Positions 1-11,215 of a stretch of DNA of 18,413 nucleotides are shown here, in pieces. The notes under the pieces are model-generated. The model was not told where the DNA came from and did not search any database. It saw nothing but the letters and a program-made list of their open reading frames with translations. Position numbers and translations under genes: made by a program. This DNA is from Theodoxus fluviatilis (Eukaryota > Mollusca > Gastropoda > Cycloneritida > Neritidae): contig JAWQFJ010006123.1 in NCBI GenBank assembly GCA_034096865.1, positions 1 through 18,413 on the forward strand, in the 5' to 3' direction. How positions within the stretch are numbered: the stretch's first letter is position 1; each line of letters begins with the position of its first letter.

Positions 1-3000
1 TATGCTAGTTGATCTTACATTCTTTATATGTATATCAGAAAAAAGGTCTTTAATAGGATCAATACTGTTTACATCCAGACAGGTAAATATATATTTTCCC
101 CTTATATCACTAAGAGCTGGACAATATAATAGAAAATGCGTTTCATTTTCTTCTTTTTCTCTGCATAATGGACATAAATACTCGTTAGTACCTCTCGAGT
201 ATCTGTATTTATGGATATACAACTCCGATAAGCCCATCCTGAACCTTATGTATGCGTCTCGAAATACTTTCTTGTCAAGACAATATAAATAACACTCGGT
301 ACCAATAAATGTTTTAAAGATATTGTAAAATGAGTACCGATCACTATTAATGATTCGTAACTTCCATTCAGAATGAAATTTACTGATGAGTTTCTCTCTG
401 ATGTTTTTCAATAAAGCCGTCTCGTTCGTAACCCGCTGATTCAACCAGATCTCTTCGTAACCACATTCCACAAGTATATTCTTTACTTTGAAAACCCAAG
501 ATTTTTCATTGTTAGATCTATACATCATTTGGTAGACTCTGTAGGGTAATCGGTATGCGTCCATTTTTAATAGCTTGAGCCAGAGCTTAATACTGCGTAG
601 CTTTGCATTAACGGAAAGAGGAAAACGACCAGTATCCCCATAAACCATATCATTAGGTGTGTGTAAAGAAACATTTAAGAAACTCTTGAGAGCATGCAAA
701 TGGACACCTTCTATAATGTGGCAGTTATCAGCTCCCCAAATTTCAGCCCCATATAACAGAATGGGTTGAATCTGTGCATCAAATAGTTTAAAAAACACAT
801 CCGGTGATACCTGTGCAATTCTTCTCAGTGACCTCATCAGAAGTAAAAGTGCGGCTTTAGCTCTACAAGCCAAATCTTTCTGAATCTCGTTTGAACACAA
901 CTTAGTAGAGAGTACATTCCCTAGATATTTGTATTCTCTTACCACTTCAATCTGCACCTCACCTAAATACCATCTCTCGTGTCTGGCCAAATGACCTCCC
1001 ATCCTGTAAACCACTACTTTTGTTTTATCAATATTAACTTGCAGACCAAGCCTACGTGCTGCGCATTGAAGAAAGTTAATCTGATTTTGGAGACCTACCA
1101 CTGTGTCCGAGAGCAGAGCGACGTCGTCAGCAAACAGCAGAGCACTTATGTCTTGTGTGTTGGGCAAGATCTGCACACCGTGTTTGCTATTTTCAGAGAT
1201 CTCTACAATTAAGGAGTTAATAAGGTAAGAGAATAAGATCGGACTGAGTTTGCAGCCTTGTTTTAACCCCGAAGAGGACTCAAAGAAATCAGTTAGACCT
1301 TCCCCCCCTCTGACGCAGTAACGTACCGATCTATACATGGCTATCAAAATATTCAAAATTTTCCCCGAAATTCCATTTCTTCTCAAAATATTCCACAAAA
1401 TACTCCTGTTTACAGTATCAAAGGCTTTCCTAAAATCAACATACCCAACGTACAGTTTTTTGTGCATACACAGATATTTGTCAATAATACTATGAAGGAC
1501 AAATATATTATCAACAGTGCTATATCCTTTCCTAAACCCCGCTTGCTCTTCCCGAATTAGGTCATGTTGGTCTGCCCAATCCTGAAGCCGACAACAGATA
1601 ATATGAGCAAACACCTTACTGAACGTGCTAGATAAGGCTATACCTCTATAGTTATCAGGGTTGTCGTTTGGGCCTCGTTTGTGAACCGGAACAATAATTG
1701 CTTCAGACCAAACATCTGGAAACACACCATGATCAAATATAGCATTAAACAGACGGAGTAACAATGGAAGTATCAATTGTTCGGCTGATTTTAACATTTC
1801 AGCTAAAATGTAATCAGTACCCGCAGATGACCCAACTTTTAGGTGCCTTATGGCATTTGATATCTCGGCTCGCGTAATAGGTGAATTTAAACTGCTGTCA
1901 TCCAGGTGATGGTTCATTTCTGCCTCTGCCAGATCCTTGCTATTAGTACATGATACTTCAGAAAAGACACCCCTAAAATGTTCGTATAATATTTGCAGAG
2001 GAATTACACAAGAAACTTGACATTTTGTACCCAGAGTTTTAACTTGTCTCCAAAAATGTGTACTGTCTTTGAGACTGGCACCAAGGGAATTACTCACTCT
2101 CCATTTATAGGTGTCTTTTTTATCTCTAACAATTTGCTTGTATTTATTTCTTTGATAGGTATATGCTCTTCTATCCTCATCTGCGTTGGTACTCAAGAAC
2201 TTTCGTAAATATCGTCTGGCGTTTTTCTTGGAAATTAAACATTCCCTATCATACCAAACTCTCGAGGGTGAGTTCTGCCTGAGATAGAATGATCTCTTAA
2301 GAAAATCAGCCGCCTGTACGAGACATCTTGTCAGGGTTACAGTGAGTGTATTTACCTTCGGAGGAGTTTCCAAATCTATTTCTCCATCATTTAACTCTGA
2401 CAGGGAAATCTGGAGGTTATGAGTATATTGGTGAGCGAGATTAGTATTCCAGACGATTTTAGTAATTGGCAAGGAGTTCGTTTCTTTCGAATATACTGAA
2501 CATGTATTCCCTCGGGAAATGTTGAGCTCAAGACACATATGAGGGGAAGTAACTGTTTCCTCCACAAGTAGAGAATCAAATAGTACAACAAGATCATCAG
2601 ACGCTATGCAATAATCTATCACACTACTTCCATTGTGAGATACATACGTAAATTTTCCTGAATTCTCTCCAAACAAGCCGTTCAAAATAGTAAGATCGTA
2701 TGCGGTACACAAAGCCAACAAAGATTGACCAAACTCATTCAGTGTGACATCTTGAGAATCGCGCACAGAATTTACATTGTCTAATCTCATGTCTCCTAGT
2801 GTATCACTGTCCCATGAATTATAAGATGACGTTCTAGCGTTCAAGTCTCCACATAGCAAAATATAGCAATCCTGATATTTGTCATTAACAGCTGCAATAC
2901 AACTTTCTAGATACAGGATACCATCAGTTACGTCTATCAAATCATAAAAAGGGGAACCAGCTGGGGGCACATATGCAAAAAATAGGAGTACATTTTTCGT

Positions 3001-3378
3001 GGAGCCAAACACGGTTTTGTCTACTTTGAAAACCAGTATATTCTTATAAGTACACTCAATATGATAAAACAAAGATGATACCGACTTCTTAACAAAACAC
3101 ACAAGCCCCCCAGACATTCTCCCTCTAGACGAAAGTTTGTGTGCGGGCACCACAAATTTATCATATGATGTCAAGCAATTTAAATAATCAATTTTTTGCA
3201 AAAATGTTTCATACAGACAAGCAACGGAAAATGTTTCTATATACTGAAGAAAGTCGGGGTCATCGAATTTAGAGAGTAAACCGTCCACATTCCAAGATAG
3301 CAGTCTGAAACAGTCAAGGAGATCAGTACGGATACCTTCCAAACCAGGACTGTGAGAGCTTGGGCCTTGGCCGTCCCC
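1..3378 (-). CDS. LINE ORF2: APE-type endonuclease plus reverse transcriptase, left copy (open, 3' partial)
   Basis: ORF2 nicks target DNA and copies element RNA at the nick (target-primed reverse transcription). All 1,126 visible codons are open. Counting from the codon after the UAG: endonuclease motifs are SWNVDG (Asn30), YETFL, AYVPP, CGDLNAR (176-182), SVIDYCIAS (about 252-260) and SPHM (278-281), where most AP endonucleases have Ser-Asp-His. Reverse transcriptase motifs are GTD (520-522), EQAGFRKGYST (from 611), YVDFRKAFDTVN (catalytic Asp648), GLKQGC, FADD (749-752, plus-strand 1123-1134) and QPILLYGAEIWG. A CX2CX8HX4C finger lies at 1069-1086 (plus-strand 121-174). No RNase H region is seen before the edge. 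There is no AUG before the endonuclease. The base composition is visibly more AT-rich than ORF1. The protein is near full length for the family; its stop lies outside the window. Confidence 0.93.
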
Positions 3379-3381
3379 CTA
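3379..3381 (-). promoter_or_regulatory. UAG preceding ORF2, left copy
   Basis: Mirror of 14976-14978. In this arm the G-run change makes ORF1 stop 20 bases earlier in another frame, so UAG read-through alone would not join the two ORFs here. If the G-run change is a read error, the arrangement is the same as on the right. Confidence 0.4.
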
Positions 3382-3400
3382 GGTAGTGGAGTTGGAGTTC

Positions 3401-5515
3401 CTAGTCGCCCTGTCCTTCCCTCGGACTCGAGGGGGCGGAGAGGGTGAAGGGACTCGAGGCTTCACTACTGTCTCTGAGTGTCGGAGTCTTCCATCCCACA
3501 CCCCTTTCTTCATTGCCTCGCACTACAGTTGTTACCTCGACACTGGAGTTTGGGGGCTGGGATATGTCTATCTCGGTCCTCGCGTCGTCGAATTCGTCGT
3601 CAGGGAGGCTTTCATCTTCTTCTCTTTGTTCTTCATCCTCTTCTTCATCCTCAATCCGTTCTTCATCATCTTCTTTCTGTTGATCTCTGTTCTCATCACC
3701 CTCTTCCTCACAGATGACTTCTTCGTAAAGTTTCTCCTGCAGTTTCTCTCTCTGTGTGGCGCTGGACTGAGTTGTATTCGTGACTGCCCAACAGTCGAGA
3801 AGGGTGCGCTGAGCACGCACAGCATGCTCCGAGTGAGCACGTCTTGAGCCGTCACTGGATGAGGCAGTTACGAGTTTGCTGACGTCATCATGTTTCTCAT
3901 TGGCTGGCTGTACATGGGGAAATCCACCTGGGGTTGTCGTGGTTGACTGTTTAGCGCCATCCGCTTCTCTGCTCGATGTAAACATCGCGGTGTGGTCTTG
4001 ACTTCGCCTAAGCGTGGGGGTCTCTGTCGTGGAACGTAGTTGGTTTAACTCAGAGTGAGGATTCTTGAGGACGCTCATGCCCGAATCATGACCATGCCGC
4101 AGTTCGGTGTTGGAGACCGCTATTAGGTTCATCTCATTGATACCCCTGTTTCTACTCTTGCCTGTGTCCATGGGGAAACGAGGGAGATAAAACCCTGACT
4201 GGTCAGTGCGTTTAGTGGAGGAGTTTCTTTGCACCCTAGATCTTGTTGTGGGTTGATGATGTCCTCCCAATTCCCCGTACTGTGCATCGCTGTAGTCAGT
4301 AGATGTGTAGCTACCGTGCCCGGAGTGCATACTCTCGGCTCCAGCATGTGCTCGTGAAGATGTAGTTGAGGCGTGCGGTTTGCTATCTCTATAGCACAGT
4401 TGATTGCCACGGAAATAACACACTTTGCCCTGTCTCTTGAGATCGCGAAGCACACCCATCTGTCTATTTGTGAGTTCTGCTGAAATTTTGACTCCCTTGG
4501 ACCTGAGGTTATCTCTGCCTTTCTGCAGGAGTGCCAATTTGTCTGACCACGTAGCCAGAGACACGAGGATTGGTCGAGGGTACCTCTGATGACTGTCTCG
4601 TGTGCCCAATCTCTGCACACGCACGACGTCTCGCTCGTGCCAGTCTACATCGGGAACAGTGTCTTTCAATAGGCTCACTACAGTATGGAGGCAGTCCCAA
4701 TAGGTTTCCCTATCCTGTTCTGGAACCCCAAATAGCCTAACATTGTTCTTGATGATCTGCTGCTCAAGATTCTCTCGATGTGTCTCCGCCTCACTCAAAC
4801 CATCCATGCAAACACTAGTCACATGACCCAGCCTTTCCTTTATCTCCATCTGTTCGGCCTGTAGAGTCTCGCTCCACCCGATCAGGTGCTGATACTGAGC
4901 CTGGGCTTTCCTTTCTGTTTCCTGTAAAGCGACCTGCAGTTGCTCTTGCTGATCTCCCAGCCACTTCATAAATGACTTGGTGTGGGCGATTTCGTTTTGC
5001 AGACTGTCAAATCGGTCACAAATCATGTTGGATAGTCTGTCGTTGCCCTGCACCATTTGCATACTGAGAGATTCTAGCCTATCAGCAACGTCACAGCTAT
5101 ACAATTCCTTGTCTGTCTGTGTTTCCTGAGTAGTTTCTGGCCCCGGATTTTCGGATATGTCACCGCTCCGGAGCAAATGTTGGGAAAAGTCATAGCTGAC
5201 ACAGGGGGTATGGCACGGTTTCACTATACAGGCGAAGAGCAGTGACGCGTACAGAGAGACTCCCATCAGACAGAATTTTGCATAGGCACGCGGCAGCCTA
5301 CCTTGGCCTGCGCGACGCGCGTTCAATGACAGAAAATCACTGAGAGTAACGCGCTGCACATACAAGTAGAACATCAGAACAATCGAGGCATCCAAATGAA
5401 GTTCGAACTTGCCTTCGGTGTAGCGACGACGGTCTGCTTTGTATTTTCGTTTCCGATGCGATGCACAGTAGAACAGGCCAATGCGAGCCCGATACGAGGA
5501 CGTATCGTTCCCCAT
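3401..5515 (-). CDS. LINE ORF1 protein, left copy, shifted C-terminus (704 aa)
   Basis: Identical to the right-arm ORF1 through the leader, 2A-like motif, coiled coil, RNA-binding region and acidic tract, up to the residues NEER. There a run of four C on the plus strand (3501-3504; three G in the mirror at 14854-14856) changes frame. The last 36 residues differ (they begin GVGWKTPTLR) and end at TAG 3401-3403. In this copy ORF1 is not in frame with ORF2, and the ORF2-frame TAG lies 20 bases further on. A homopolymer sequencing error would explain the difference; so would a genuine mutation. Which arm is ancestral cannot be told from these two copies. Confidence 0.85.
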   Translation of the reverse strand: MGNDTSSYRARIGLFYCASHRKRKYKADRRRYTEGKFELHLDASIVLMFYLYVQRVTLSDFLSLNARRAGQGRLPRAYAKFCLMGVSLYASLLFACIVKPCHTPCVSYDFSQHLLRSGDISENPGPETTQETQTDKELYSCDVADRLESLSMQMVQGNDRLSNMICDRFDSLQNEIAHTKSFMKWLGDQQEQLQVALQETERKAQAQYQHLIGWSETLQAEQMEIKERLGHVTSVCMDGLSEAETHRENLEQQIIKNNVRLFGVPEQDRETYWDCLHTVVSLLKDTVPDVDWHERDVVRVQRLGTRDSHQRYPRPILVSLATWSDKLALLQKGRDNLRSKGVKISAELTNRQMGVLRDLKRQGKVCYFRGNQLCYRDSKPHASTTSSRAHAGAESMHSGHGSYTSTDYSDAQYGELGGHHQPTTRSRVQRNSSTKRTDQSGFYLPRFPMDTGKSRNRGINEMNLIAVSNTELRHGHDSGMSVLKNPHSELNQLRSTTETPTLRRSQDHTAMFTSSREADGAKQSTTTTPGGFPHVQPANEKHDDVSKLVTASSSDGSRRAHSEHAVRAQRTLLDCWAVTNTTQSSATQREKLQEKLYEEVICEEEGDENRDQQKEDDEERIEDEEEDEEQREEDESLPDDEFDDARTEIDISQPPNSSVEVTTVVRGNEERGVGWKTPTLRDSSEASSPFTLSAPSSPREGQGD
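5138..5164 (-). other. 2A-like ribosome-skipping motif in ORF1, left copy
   Basis: Mirror of 13194-13220, encoding the same GDISENPGP with the same S-for-E change, so the substitution is not a read error in one arm alone. Confidence 0.75.
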
Positions 5516-5765
5516 TACGGGGGTGCTCGCCGTGAACACAGCTCAGCTCAAAGTCAAGTTGAAGTTGCGTGAACCACAACAAGTTACCAAATCCCCACAA
5601 AACACGCAAAATAAATATTCAGTTCACTCACTGTCTCTCTTTTAGAGCCTCATGTCGACTGACACACGGGTCAACATTGACTCAAAGCAGATTATCCCTA
5701 TAAACGAATCACACTGTCCGGAGCTCTAACCCATACGTCCGTCCTCGACGAAAGCCACCTCGAGA
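5516..5765 (-). promoter_or_regulatory. LINE 5' UTR, left copy
   Basis: Mirror of 12593-12842, identical where compared. It reads leftwards into ORF1 and includes the mirrored short upstream ORF. Confidence 0.5.
5642..5677 (-). CDS. Short upstream ORF in LINE 5' UTR (11 codons), left copy
   Basis: Mirror of 12681-12716 with identical codons. The same doubts apply. Confidence 0.2.
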   Translation of the reverse strand: MLTRVSVDMRL

Positions 5766-6770
<1,005 letters not shown>

Positions 6771-7138
6771 CTGGAAGTGTACGACTCCAAGAGGAAATAG
6801 ACAGTCATTCACCTTTCCAAAGGCAATCACAACCAAAAGTGGGAAGCTATTGTGTCCCTTGCTCTCTGTTTCTTCCTTTCTCTCCGCGTTCGCCTCTCTT
6901 TCACGCAGTGAGCAGGTGTGGTGGAGGTGTTTGATAATGCGTAGGCCCTGTTTGGCTCTCCGTCTCTTGGCATACATCACCGGCACTATGACACTCCTGG
7001 CCTAGTGTTCGTCTGACAGGGAAAACACGCATAGTACGTACAGACGTCTCTTCTCATTCATTTTCACCACTCCACCACTCACTTTCCCCTCATCTCCCCC
7101 CTCTTTCTTCTCCTTGTACGCGTATGCATACTCGCAGG
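6771..7138. other. Unique flank without recognised gene, left arm
   Basis: Mixed-composition DNA between the tetranucleotide tract and the CA repeat. I see no coding frame with family features and no RNA gene. The 3' part is pyrimidine-rich on the plus strand. Confidence 0.6.
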
Positions 7139-7166
7139 CACACATACGCGTGCGCACGCACACACG

Positions 7167-7208
<42 letters not shown>
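7139..7208 (+). repeat. (CA)n dinucleotide tract, left arm
   Basis: Degenerate CA/CG alternation from 7139, then 19 uninterrupted CA units at 7171-7208. Alternating purine-pyrimidine sequence such as this can adopt Z-DNA. Confidence 0.95.
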
Positions 7209-7210
<2 letters not shown>

Positions 7211-7277
7211 TTCTGTTTATTTCCCTCCCCCTCCCCCACATTAATGACCATCCCCGCTCTTTTTCTTTTACCATCAC

Positions 7278-7556
7278 ATCCCCGCCTTACCCCCACCCCG
7301 CCTCACCCCCCACCCTCGCCTCACCCCCACCCTCGCCTCACCCCCCACCCCCACCTCACCCATCACTCCCGACTCACCCCCACCCCCGCCTCACCCCCAC
7401 CCCCGCCTCACCCCCACCCCCACCCCCGCCTCACCCCCTCCCCCGCTTCACCCCCCATCCCCACCTCACCCCCCATCCCCGCCTCACCTCCACCAATATC
7501 TTACTTTCACCCTCACCCCGCCTCACCCCCCCCCCCCCCCCACCCCCACTCCCCTC
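7278..7556 (+). repeat. C-rich minisatellite (G-quadruplex prone on minus strand), left arm
   Basis: Repeated variants of CACCCCCACCCCCGCCT with interruptions, ending in a poly-C run near 7528. The minus strand has dense runs of three to five G, the pattern that forms G-quadruplexes; the plus strand could form i-motifs. Proline-rich open frames across it are repeat artefacts. Confidence 0.9.
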
Positions 7557-8188
7557 GAGCCGGGTCTTCCCCCAACACAGTGGCATGGCAGATGAGGTAT
7601 GGTGGTTGTAGTGCAGGACGGGGGCTATCGGTCTCTCCTTCCCAGGAATTCCGTAGCTGCGGAGTGGCGTGAGGCCAGCGCCCACGCCACAGCGACTAAG
7701 GCCCCGTCCCTCCTCTACCCACAGGACCGGCAAGCAGACGGCCCGCTTGTGAGCGTCCCCCGTCCCTCCTCTCTCTCGCTCCTGGCGACTCATATCTCCA
7801 CACGGACTCCCTCTACCCGTGGAGCCCGATGCAGGTGTGACAGCTCATTCGGCCGCCTCCGTAAGTACGCCGTCCTCCTCTTCTCATCCCAACCTCACTT
7901 CCAGTCCCACTGCGGGAGCACCAGGTTGTGGACACATCGCCATGTTGTTGACGTGCATCGTGGCGTCTTTCTAATTACAGATCGCTATCTGATCTGGCTG
8001 AGGTTTTATCGCTGATTAATGACGCGTAAGGGGTGAAATTTTGCTGTGGGTCTTGACTGAGTGTATGGTGTGTGTCTGGGTAAAACTGTACATATATATT
8101 TCGTTGTCGACCGTCTCACATGAACGCTACCTCGCAAGTTCAATTATGCCTGTCACCTTGATGTGTCTAGACCTGAGCTGAGGCATGA
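7557..8188. other. Flank with one open frame and a possible intron, no recognised gene, left arm
   Basis: A 138-codon ATG frame runs 7599-8015 on the plus strand but has no recognisable domain and a composition suggesting chance. Within it, GTAAGT at 7861 and TTTCTAATTACAG ending at 7980 look like a splice donor and acceptor bounding 120 bases. No other gene evidence is seen. Confidence 0.35.
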
Positions 8189-8252
8189 CGCGCGCACGCG
8201 CGTGCGTGCGTGCGTGCGTTTGCGTGTGCGCGTGCGCGCGTGTGTGTGTGCA
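8189..8252 (+). repeat. Alternating CG/TG tract (Z-DNA prone), left arm
   Basis: About 64 bases of nearly perfect purine-pyrimidine alternation (CGCGCACGCGCG, then GTGCGTGC and TGTGTGTG), broken only at the TT of 8220-8221. Confidence 0.85.
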
Positions 8253-9160
8253 AATTTAATCTTTCAAACCAAACGTTGTTATAGTTTAATCTTTCGTGAA
8301 ATCAAGTCATTGTACACGTAGTTGTTTTTATTTATTTATTTTTATACAAAACGTTGAGCATCATGCAATAGCAGTCACCACTGCAGTTATATTTCATAGT
8401 AGTGTGACTTGTTGCTTGGTGGGATGTGCTGACACGTGCTTTTGACTAGAGGGCTCAGGTTCTTAGCACGTGTTACTATGGAGATGTCAAATCCGCTATC
8501 AGTGGGTTTAGCAATTTCACACATTTTGTGTGTGCTTGGTCCAAACGATTTCGCAGACTATTATTCAAAAGCGAGTACATTAATTTCTTAATTTCGCTCG
8601 TGCTCTGCCTTCTCCTGAGGGCGAGGGTTTGGTTCTGGCTCGCGTGGCTGCTACCTGAATAGCACCTGTCTACCTACGAGGTGTTTTGTTGTGCGTGTAC
8701 ACAGACCTAGATAGTCAGGCTATCAACCAAGTCCATCTCTCCTTCTCCTCAACGCCTCAGGCCCTTTTTCCAGCCAGGTCCCTCTCTCGATCTTGTCTCG
8801 GTGTGGGTGTTACGAGCTCGTATGTAGGTCCAATCCAAGCGTCCTCATCTTATTTGAGTTGCAGCCAGTTATTTTTCTCTGCGACGGTGTTTATAATAAA
8901 TCTTCATCCAAACAGATTGGGTGATGTGAAAACGTAAGACGGTGAAAAAACGGTTCAGACAATATAATATCTTCATGCACAGTGGCACGTGAGAAACTGA
9001 TAGTTGTCATTTTAGTACATAACAGGCATATCTGGTTTGCTAACACTTATCCTAGTTGCCAGGATATTAAAGCCTGTCTAAGATTTTTGCAAATGTTGGT
9101 AATATTAATGTACAGTTTTCGGTTGATGTCTCAGATCGGAAAGTTTATGTGTCGGCATTT
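8253..9160. other. AT-rich flank next to the axis, no gene seen, left arm
   Basis: AT-rich DNA with a TTTATTTATTTATTTTTAT stretch near 8327 and three CACGTG hexamers at 8433, 8467 and 8986. The frames present are short and start only at non-AUG codons. No RNA gene was recognised. Confidence 0.6.
8432..8473. repeat. Short inverted repeat containing two E-boxes, left arm
   Basis: ACACGTGCT at 8432-8440 and AGCACGTGT at 8465-8473 are perfect reverse complements separated by 24 bases. Each holds CACGTG, the core site of many bHLH factors. Function is not shown by the sequence. Confidence 0.6.
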
Positions 9161-9192
9161 AAAAGTAAATATTTTAGAAAATATTTACTTTT
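9161..9192. other. Palindrome axis with 2-nt spacer
   Basis: The arms meet with only AG (9176-9177) between them. The immediate stem is AT-rich (AAAAGTAAATATTTT against its complement). A single strand could fold into one hairpin with a stem of about 9 kb. Real genomic palindromes usually keep a longer asymmetric spacer because spacerless ones are unstable, so this junction points to a very recent event, a folded DNA end, or an artefact. Confidence 0.95.
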
Positions 9193-10101
9193 AAATGCCG
9201 ACACATAAACTTTCCGATCTGAGGACATCAACCGAAAACTGTACATTAATATTACCAACATTTGCAAAAATCTTAGACAGGCTTTAATATCCTGGCAACT
9301 AGGATAAGTGTTAGCAAACCAGATATGCCTGTTATGTACTAAAATGACAACTATCAGTTTCTCACGTGCCACTGTGCATGAAGATATTATATTGTCTGAA
9401 CCGTTTTTTCACCGTCTTACGTTTTCACATCACCCAATCTGTTTGGATGAAGATTTATTATAAACACCGTCGCAGAGAAAAATAACTGGCTGCAACTCAA
9501 ATAAGATGAGGACGCTTGGATTGGACCTACATACGAGCTCGTAACACCCACACCGAGACAAGATCGAGAGAGGGACCTGGCTGGAAAAAGGGCCTGAGGC
9601 GTTGAGGAGAAGGAGAGATGGACTTGGTTGATAGCCTGACTATCTAGGTCTGTGTACACGCACAACAAAACACCTCGTAGGTAGACAGGTGCTATTCAGG
9701 TAGCAGCCACGCGAGCCAGAACCAAACCCTCGCCCTCAGGAGAAGGCAGAGCACGAGCGAAATTAAGAAATTAATGTACTCGCTTTTGAATAATAGTCTG
9801 CGAAATCGTTTGGACCAAGCACACACAAAATGTGTGAAATTGCTAAACCCACTGATAGCGGATTTGACATCTCCATAGTAACACGTGCTAAGAACCTGAG
9901 CCCTCTAGTCAAAAGCACGTGTCAGCACATCCCACCAAGCAACAAGTCACACTACTATGAAATATAACTGCAGTGGTGACTGCTATTGCATGATGCTCAA
10001 CGTTTTGTATAAAAATAAATAAATAAAAACAACTACGTGTACAATGACTTGATTTCACGAAAGATTAAACTATAACAACGTTTGGTTTGAAAGATTAAAT
10101 T
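9193..10101. other. AT-rich flank next to the axis, no gene seen, right arm
   Basis: Mirror of 8253-9160, differing by the extra G at 9223-9224. No gene was recognised. Confidence 0.6.
9881..9922. repeat. Short inverted repeat containing two E-boxes, right arm
   Basis: Mirror of 8432-8473, with the same 9-base arms and 24-base loop. Confidence 0.6.
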
Positions 10102-10165
10102 TGCACACACACACGCGCGCACGCGCACACGCAAACGCACGCACGCACGCACGCGCGTGCGCGCG
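10102..10165 (+). repeat. Alternating CA/CG tract (Z-DNA prone), right arm
   Basis: Mirror of 8189-8252. Confidence 0.85.
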
Positions 10166-10797
10166 TCATGCCTCAGCTCAGGTCTAGACACATCAAGGTG
10201 ACAGGCATAATTGAACTTGCGAGGTAGCGTTCATGTGAGACGGTCGACAACGAAATATATATGTACAGTTTTACCCAGACACACACCATACACTCAGTCA
10301 AGACCCACAGCAAAATTTCACCCCTTACGCGTCATTAATCAGCGATAAAACCTCAGCCAGATCAGATAGCGATCTGTAATTAGAAAGACGCCACGATGCA
10401 CGTCAACAACATGGCGATGTGTCCACAACCTGGTGCTCCCGCAGTGGGACTGGAAGTGAGGTTGGGATGAGAAGAGGAGGACGGCGTACTTACGGAGGCG
10501 GCCGAATGAGCTGTCACACCTGCATCGGGCTCCACGGGTAGAGGGAGTCCGTGTGGAGATATGAGTCGCCAGGAGCGAGAGAGAGGAGGGACGGGGGACG
10601 CTCACAAGCGGGCCGTCTGCTTGCCGGTCCTGTGGGTAGAGGAGGGACGGGGCCTTAGTCGCTGTGGCGTGGGCGCTGGCCTCACGCCACTCCGCAGCTA
10701 CGGAATTCCTGGGAAGGAGAGACCGATAGCCCCCGTCCTGCACTACAACCACCATACCTCATCTGCCATGCCACTGTGTTGGGGGAAGACCCGGCTC
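10166..10797. other. Flank with one open frame and a possible intron, right arm
   Basis: Mirror of 7557-8188. The 138-codon frame is 10339-10755 on the minus strand and the possible intron is 10374-10493. No recognisable gene. Confidence 0.35.
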
Positions 10798-11076
10798 GAG
10801 GGGAGTGGGGGTGGGGGGGGGGGGGGGGTGAGGCGGGGTGAGGGTGAAAGTAAGATATTGGTGGAGGTGAGGCGGGGATGGGGGGTGAGGTGGGGATGGG
10901 GGGTGAAGCGGGGGAGTGGGTGAGGCGGGGGTGGGGGTGGGGGTGAGGCGGGGGTGGGGGTGAGGCGGGGGTGGGGGTGAGTCGGGAGTGATGGGTGAGG
11001 TGGGGGTGGGGGGTGAGGCGAGGGTGGGGGTGAGGCGAGGGTGGGGGGTGAGGCGGGGTGGGGGTAAGGCGGGGAT
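10798..11076 (+). repeat. G-rich minisatellite (G-quadruplex prone), right arm
   Basis: Mirror of 7278-7556, with units like GTGAGGCGGGGGTGGGG on the plus strand and a poly-G run near 10815. It differs by a T at 10917 (C at 7437 in the mirror, where A would be expected). Confidence 0.9.
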
Positions 11077-11143
11077 GTGATGGTAAAAGAAAAAGAGCGG
11101 GGATGGTCATTAATGTGGGGGAGGGGGAGGGAAATAAACAGAA

Positions 11144-11145
<2 letters not shown>

Positions 11146-11187
<42 letters not shown>

Positions 11188-11215
11188 CGTGTGTGCGTGC
11201 GCACGCGTATGTGTG
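11146..11215 (+). repeat. (GT)n dinucleotide tract, right arm
   Basis: Mirror of the CA tract, with the same 19 uninterrupted units at 11146-11183. Confidence 0.95.

Larger units (their letters stand above)
1..5762 (-). mobile_element. Non-LTR retrotransposon (APE-type LINE), left copy, 3' end outside window
   Basis: On the minus strand this copy has a 5' UTR, ORF1 (coiled coil plus RNA-binding region) and ORF2 (endonuclease, reverse transcriptase, CCHC finger). It transcribes away from the palindrome axis and runs off at base 1, so the 3' UTR, tail and target-site duplication are not visible. The 5' boundary is placed at the edge of the (AGAC)n tract only because recognisable UTR sequence begins there. 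ORF2 is open to the window edge in this copy, whereas ORF1 has a changed C-terminus. The clade (CR1, L2, Nimb, Ingi, Tx1 or another) cannot be settled without a tree of the reverse transcriptase. Confidence 0.93.

Noticed and set aside
3386..3855. Ser/Leu/Phe-rich frames on the plus strand opposite the ORF1 acidic tract (and mirror)
   Set aside because: They are the antisense of GAA/GAT-rich acidic codons and have no independent support.
7114..7672. Pro/His/Thr-rich frames over the CA and C-rich tracts, and their mirrors
   Set aside because: They are generated by the simple repeats and overlap each other in two frames on one strand.
7599..8015. 138-codon ATG frame (mirror 10339-10755) as a protein gene
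   Set aside because: No recognisable domain, no convincing upstream signals and another frame open on the opposite strand; mentioned only as context for the possible intron.
8982..9372. Short frames spanning the axis (70 and 75 codons) and the 83-codon frames at 8686 and 9668
   Set aside because: They begin at GTG or TTG, not AUG, lack domains, and one reads into the palindrome axis itself.
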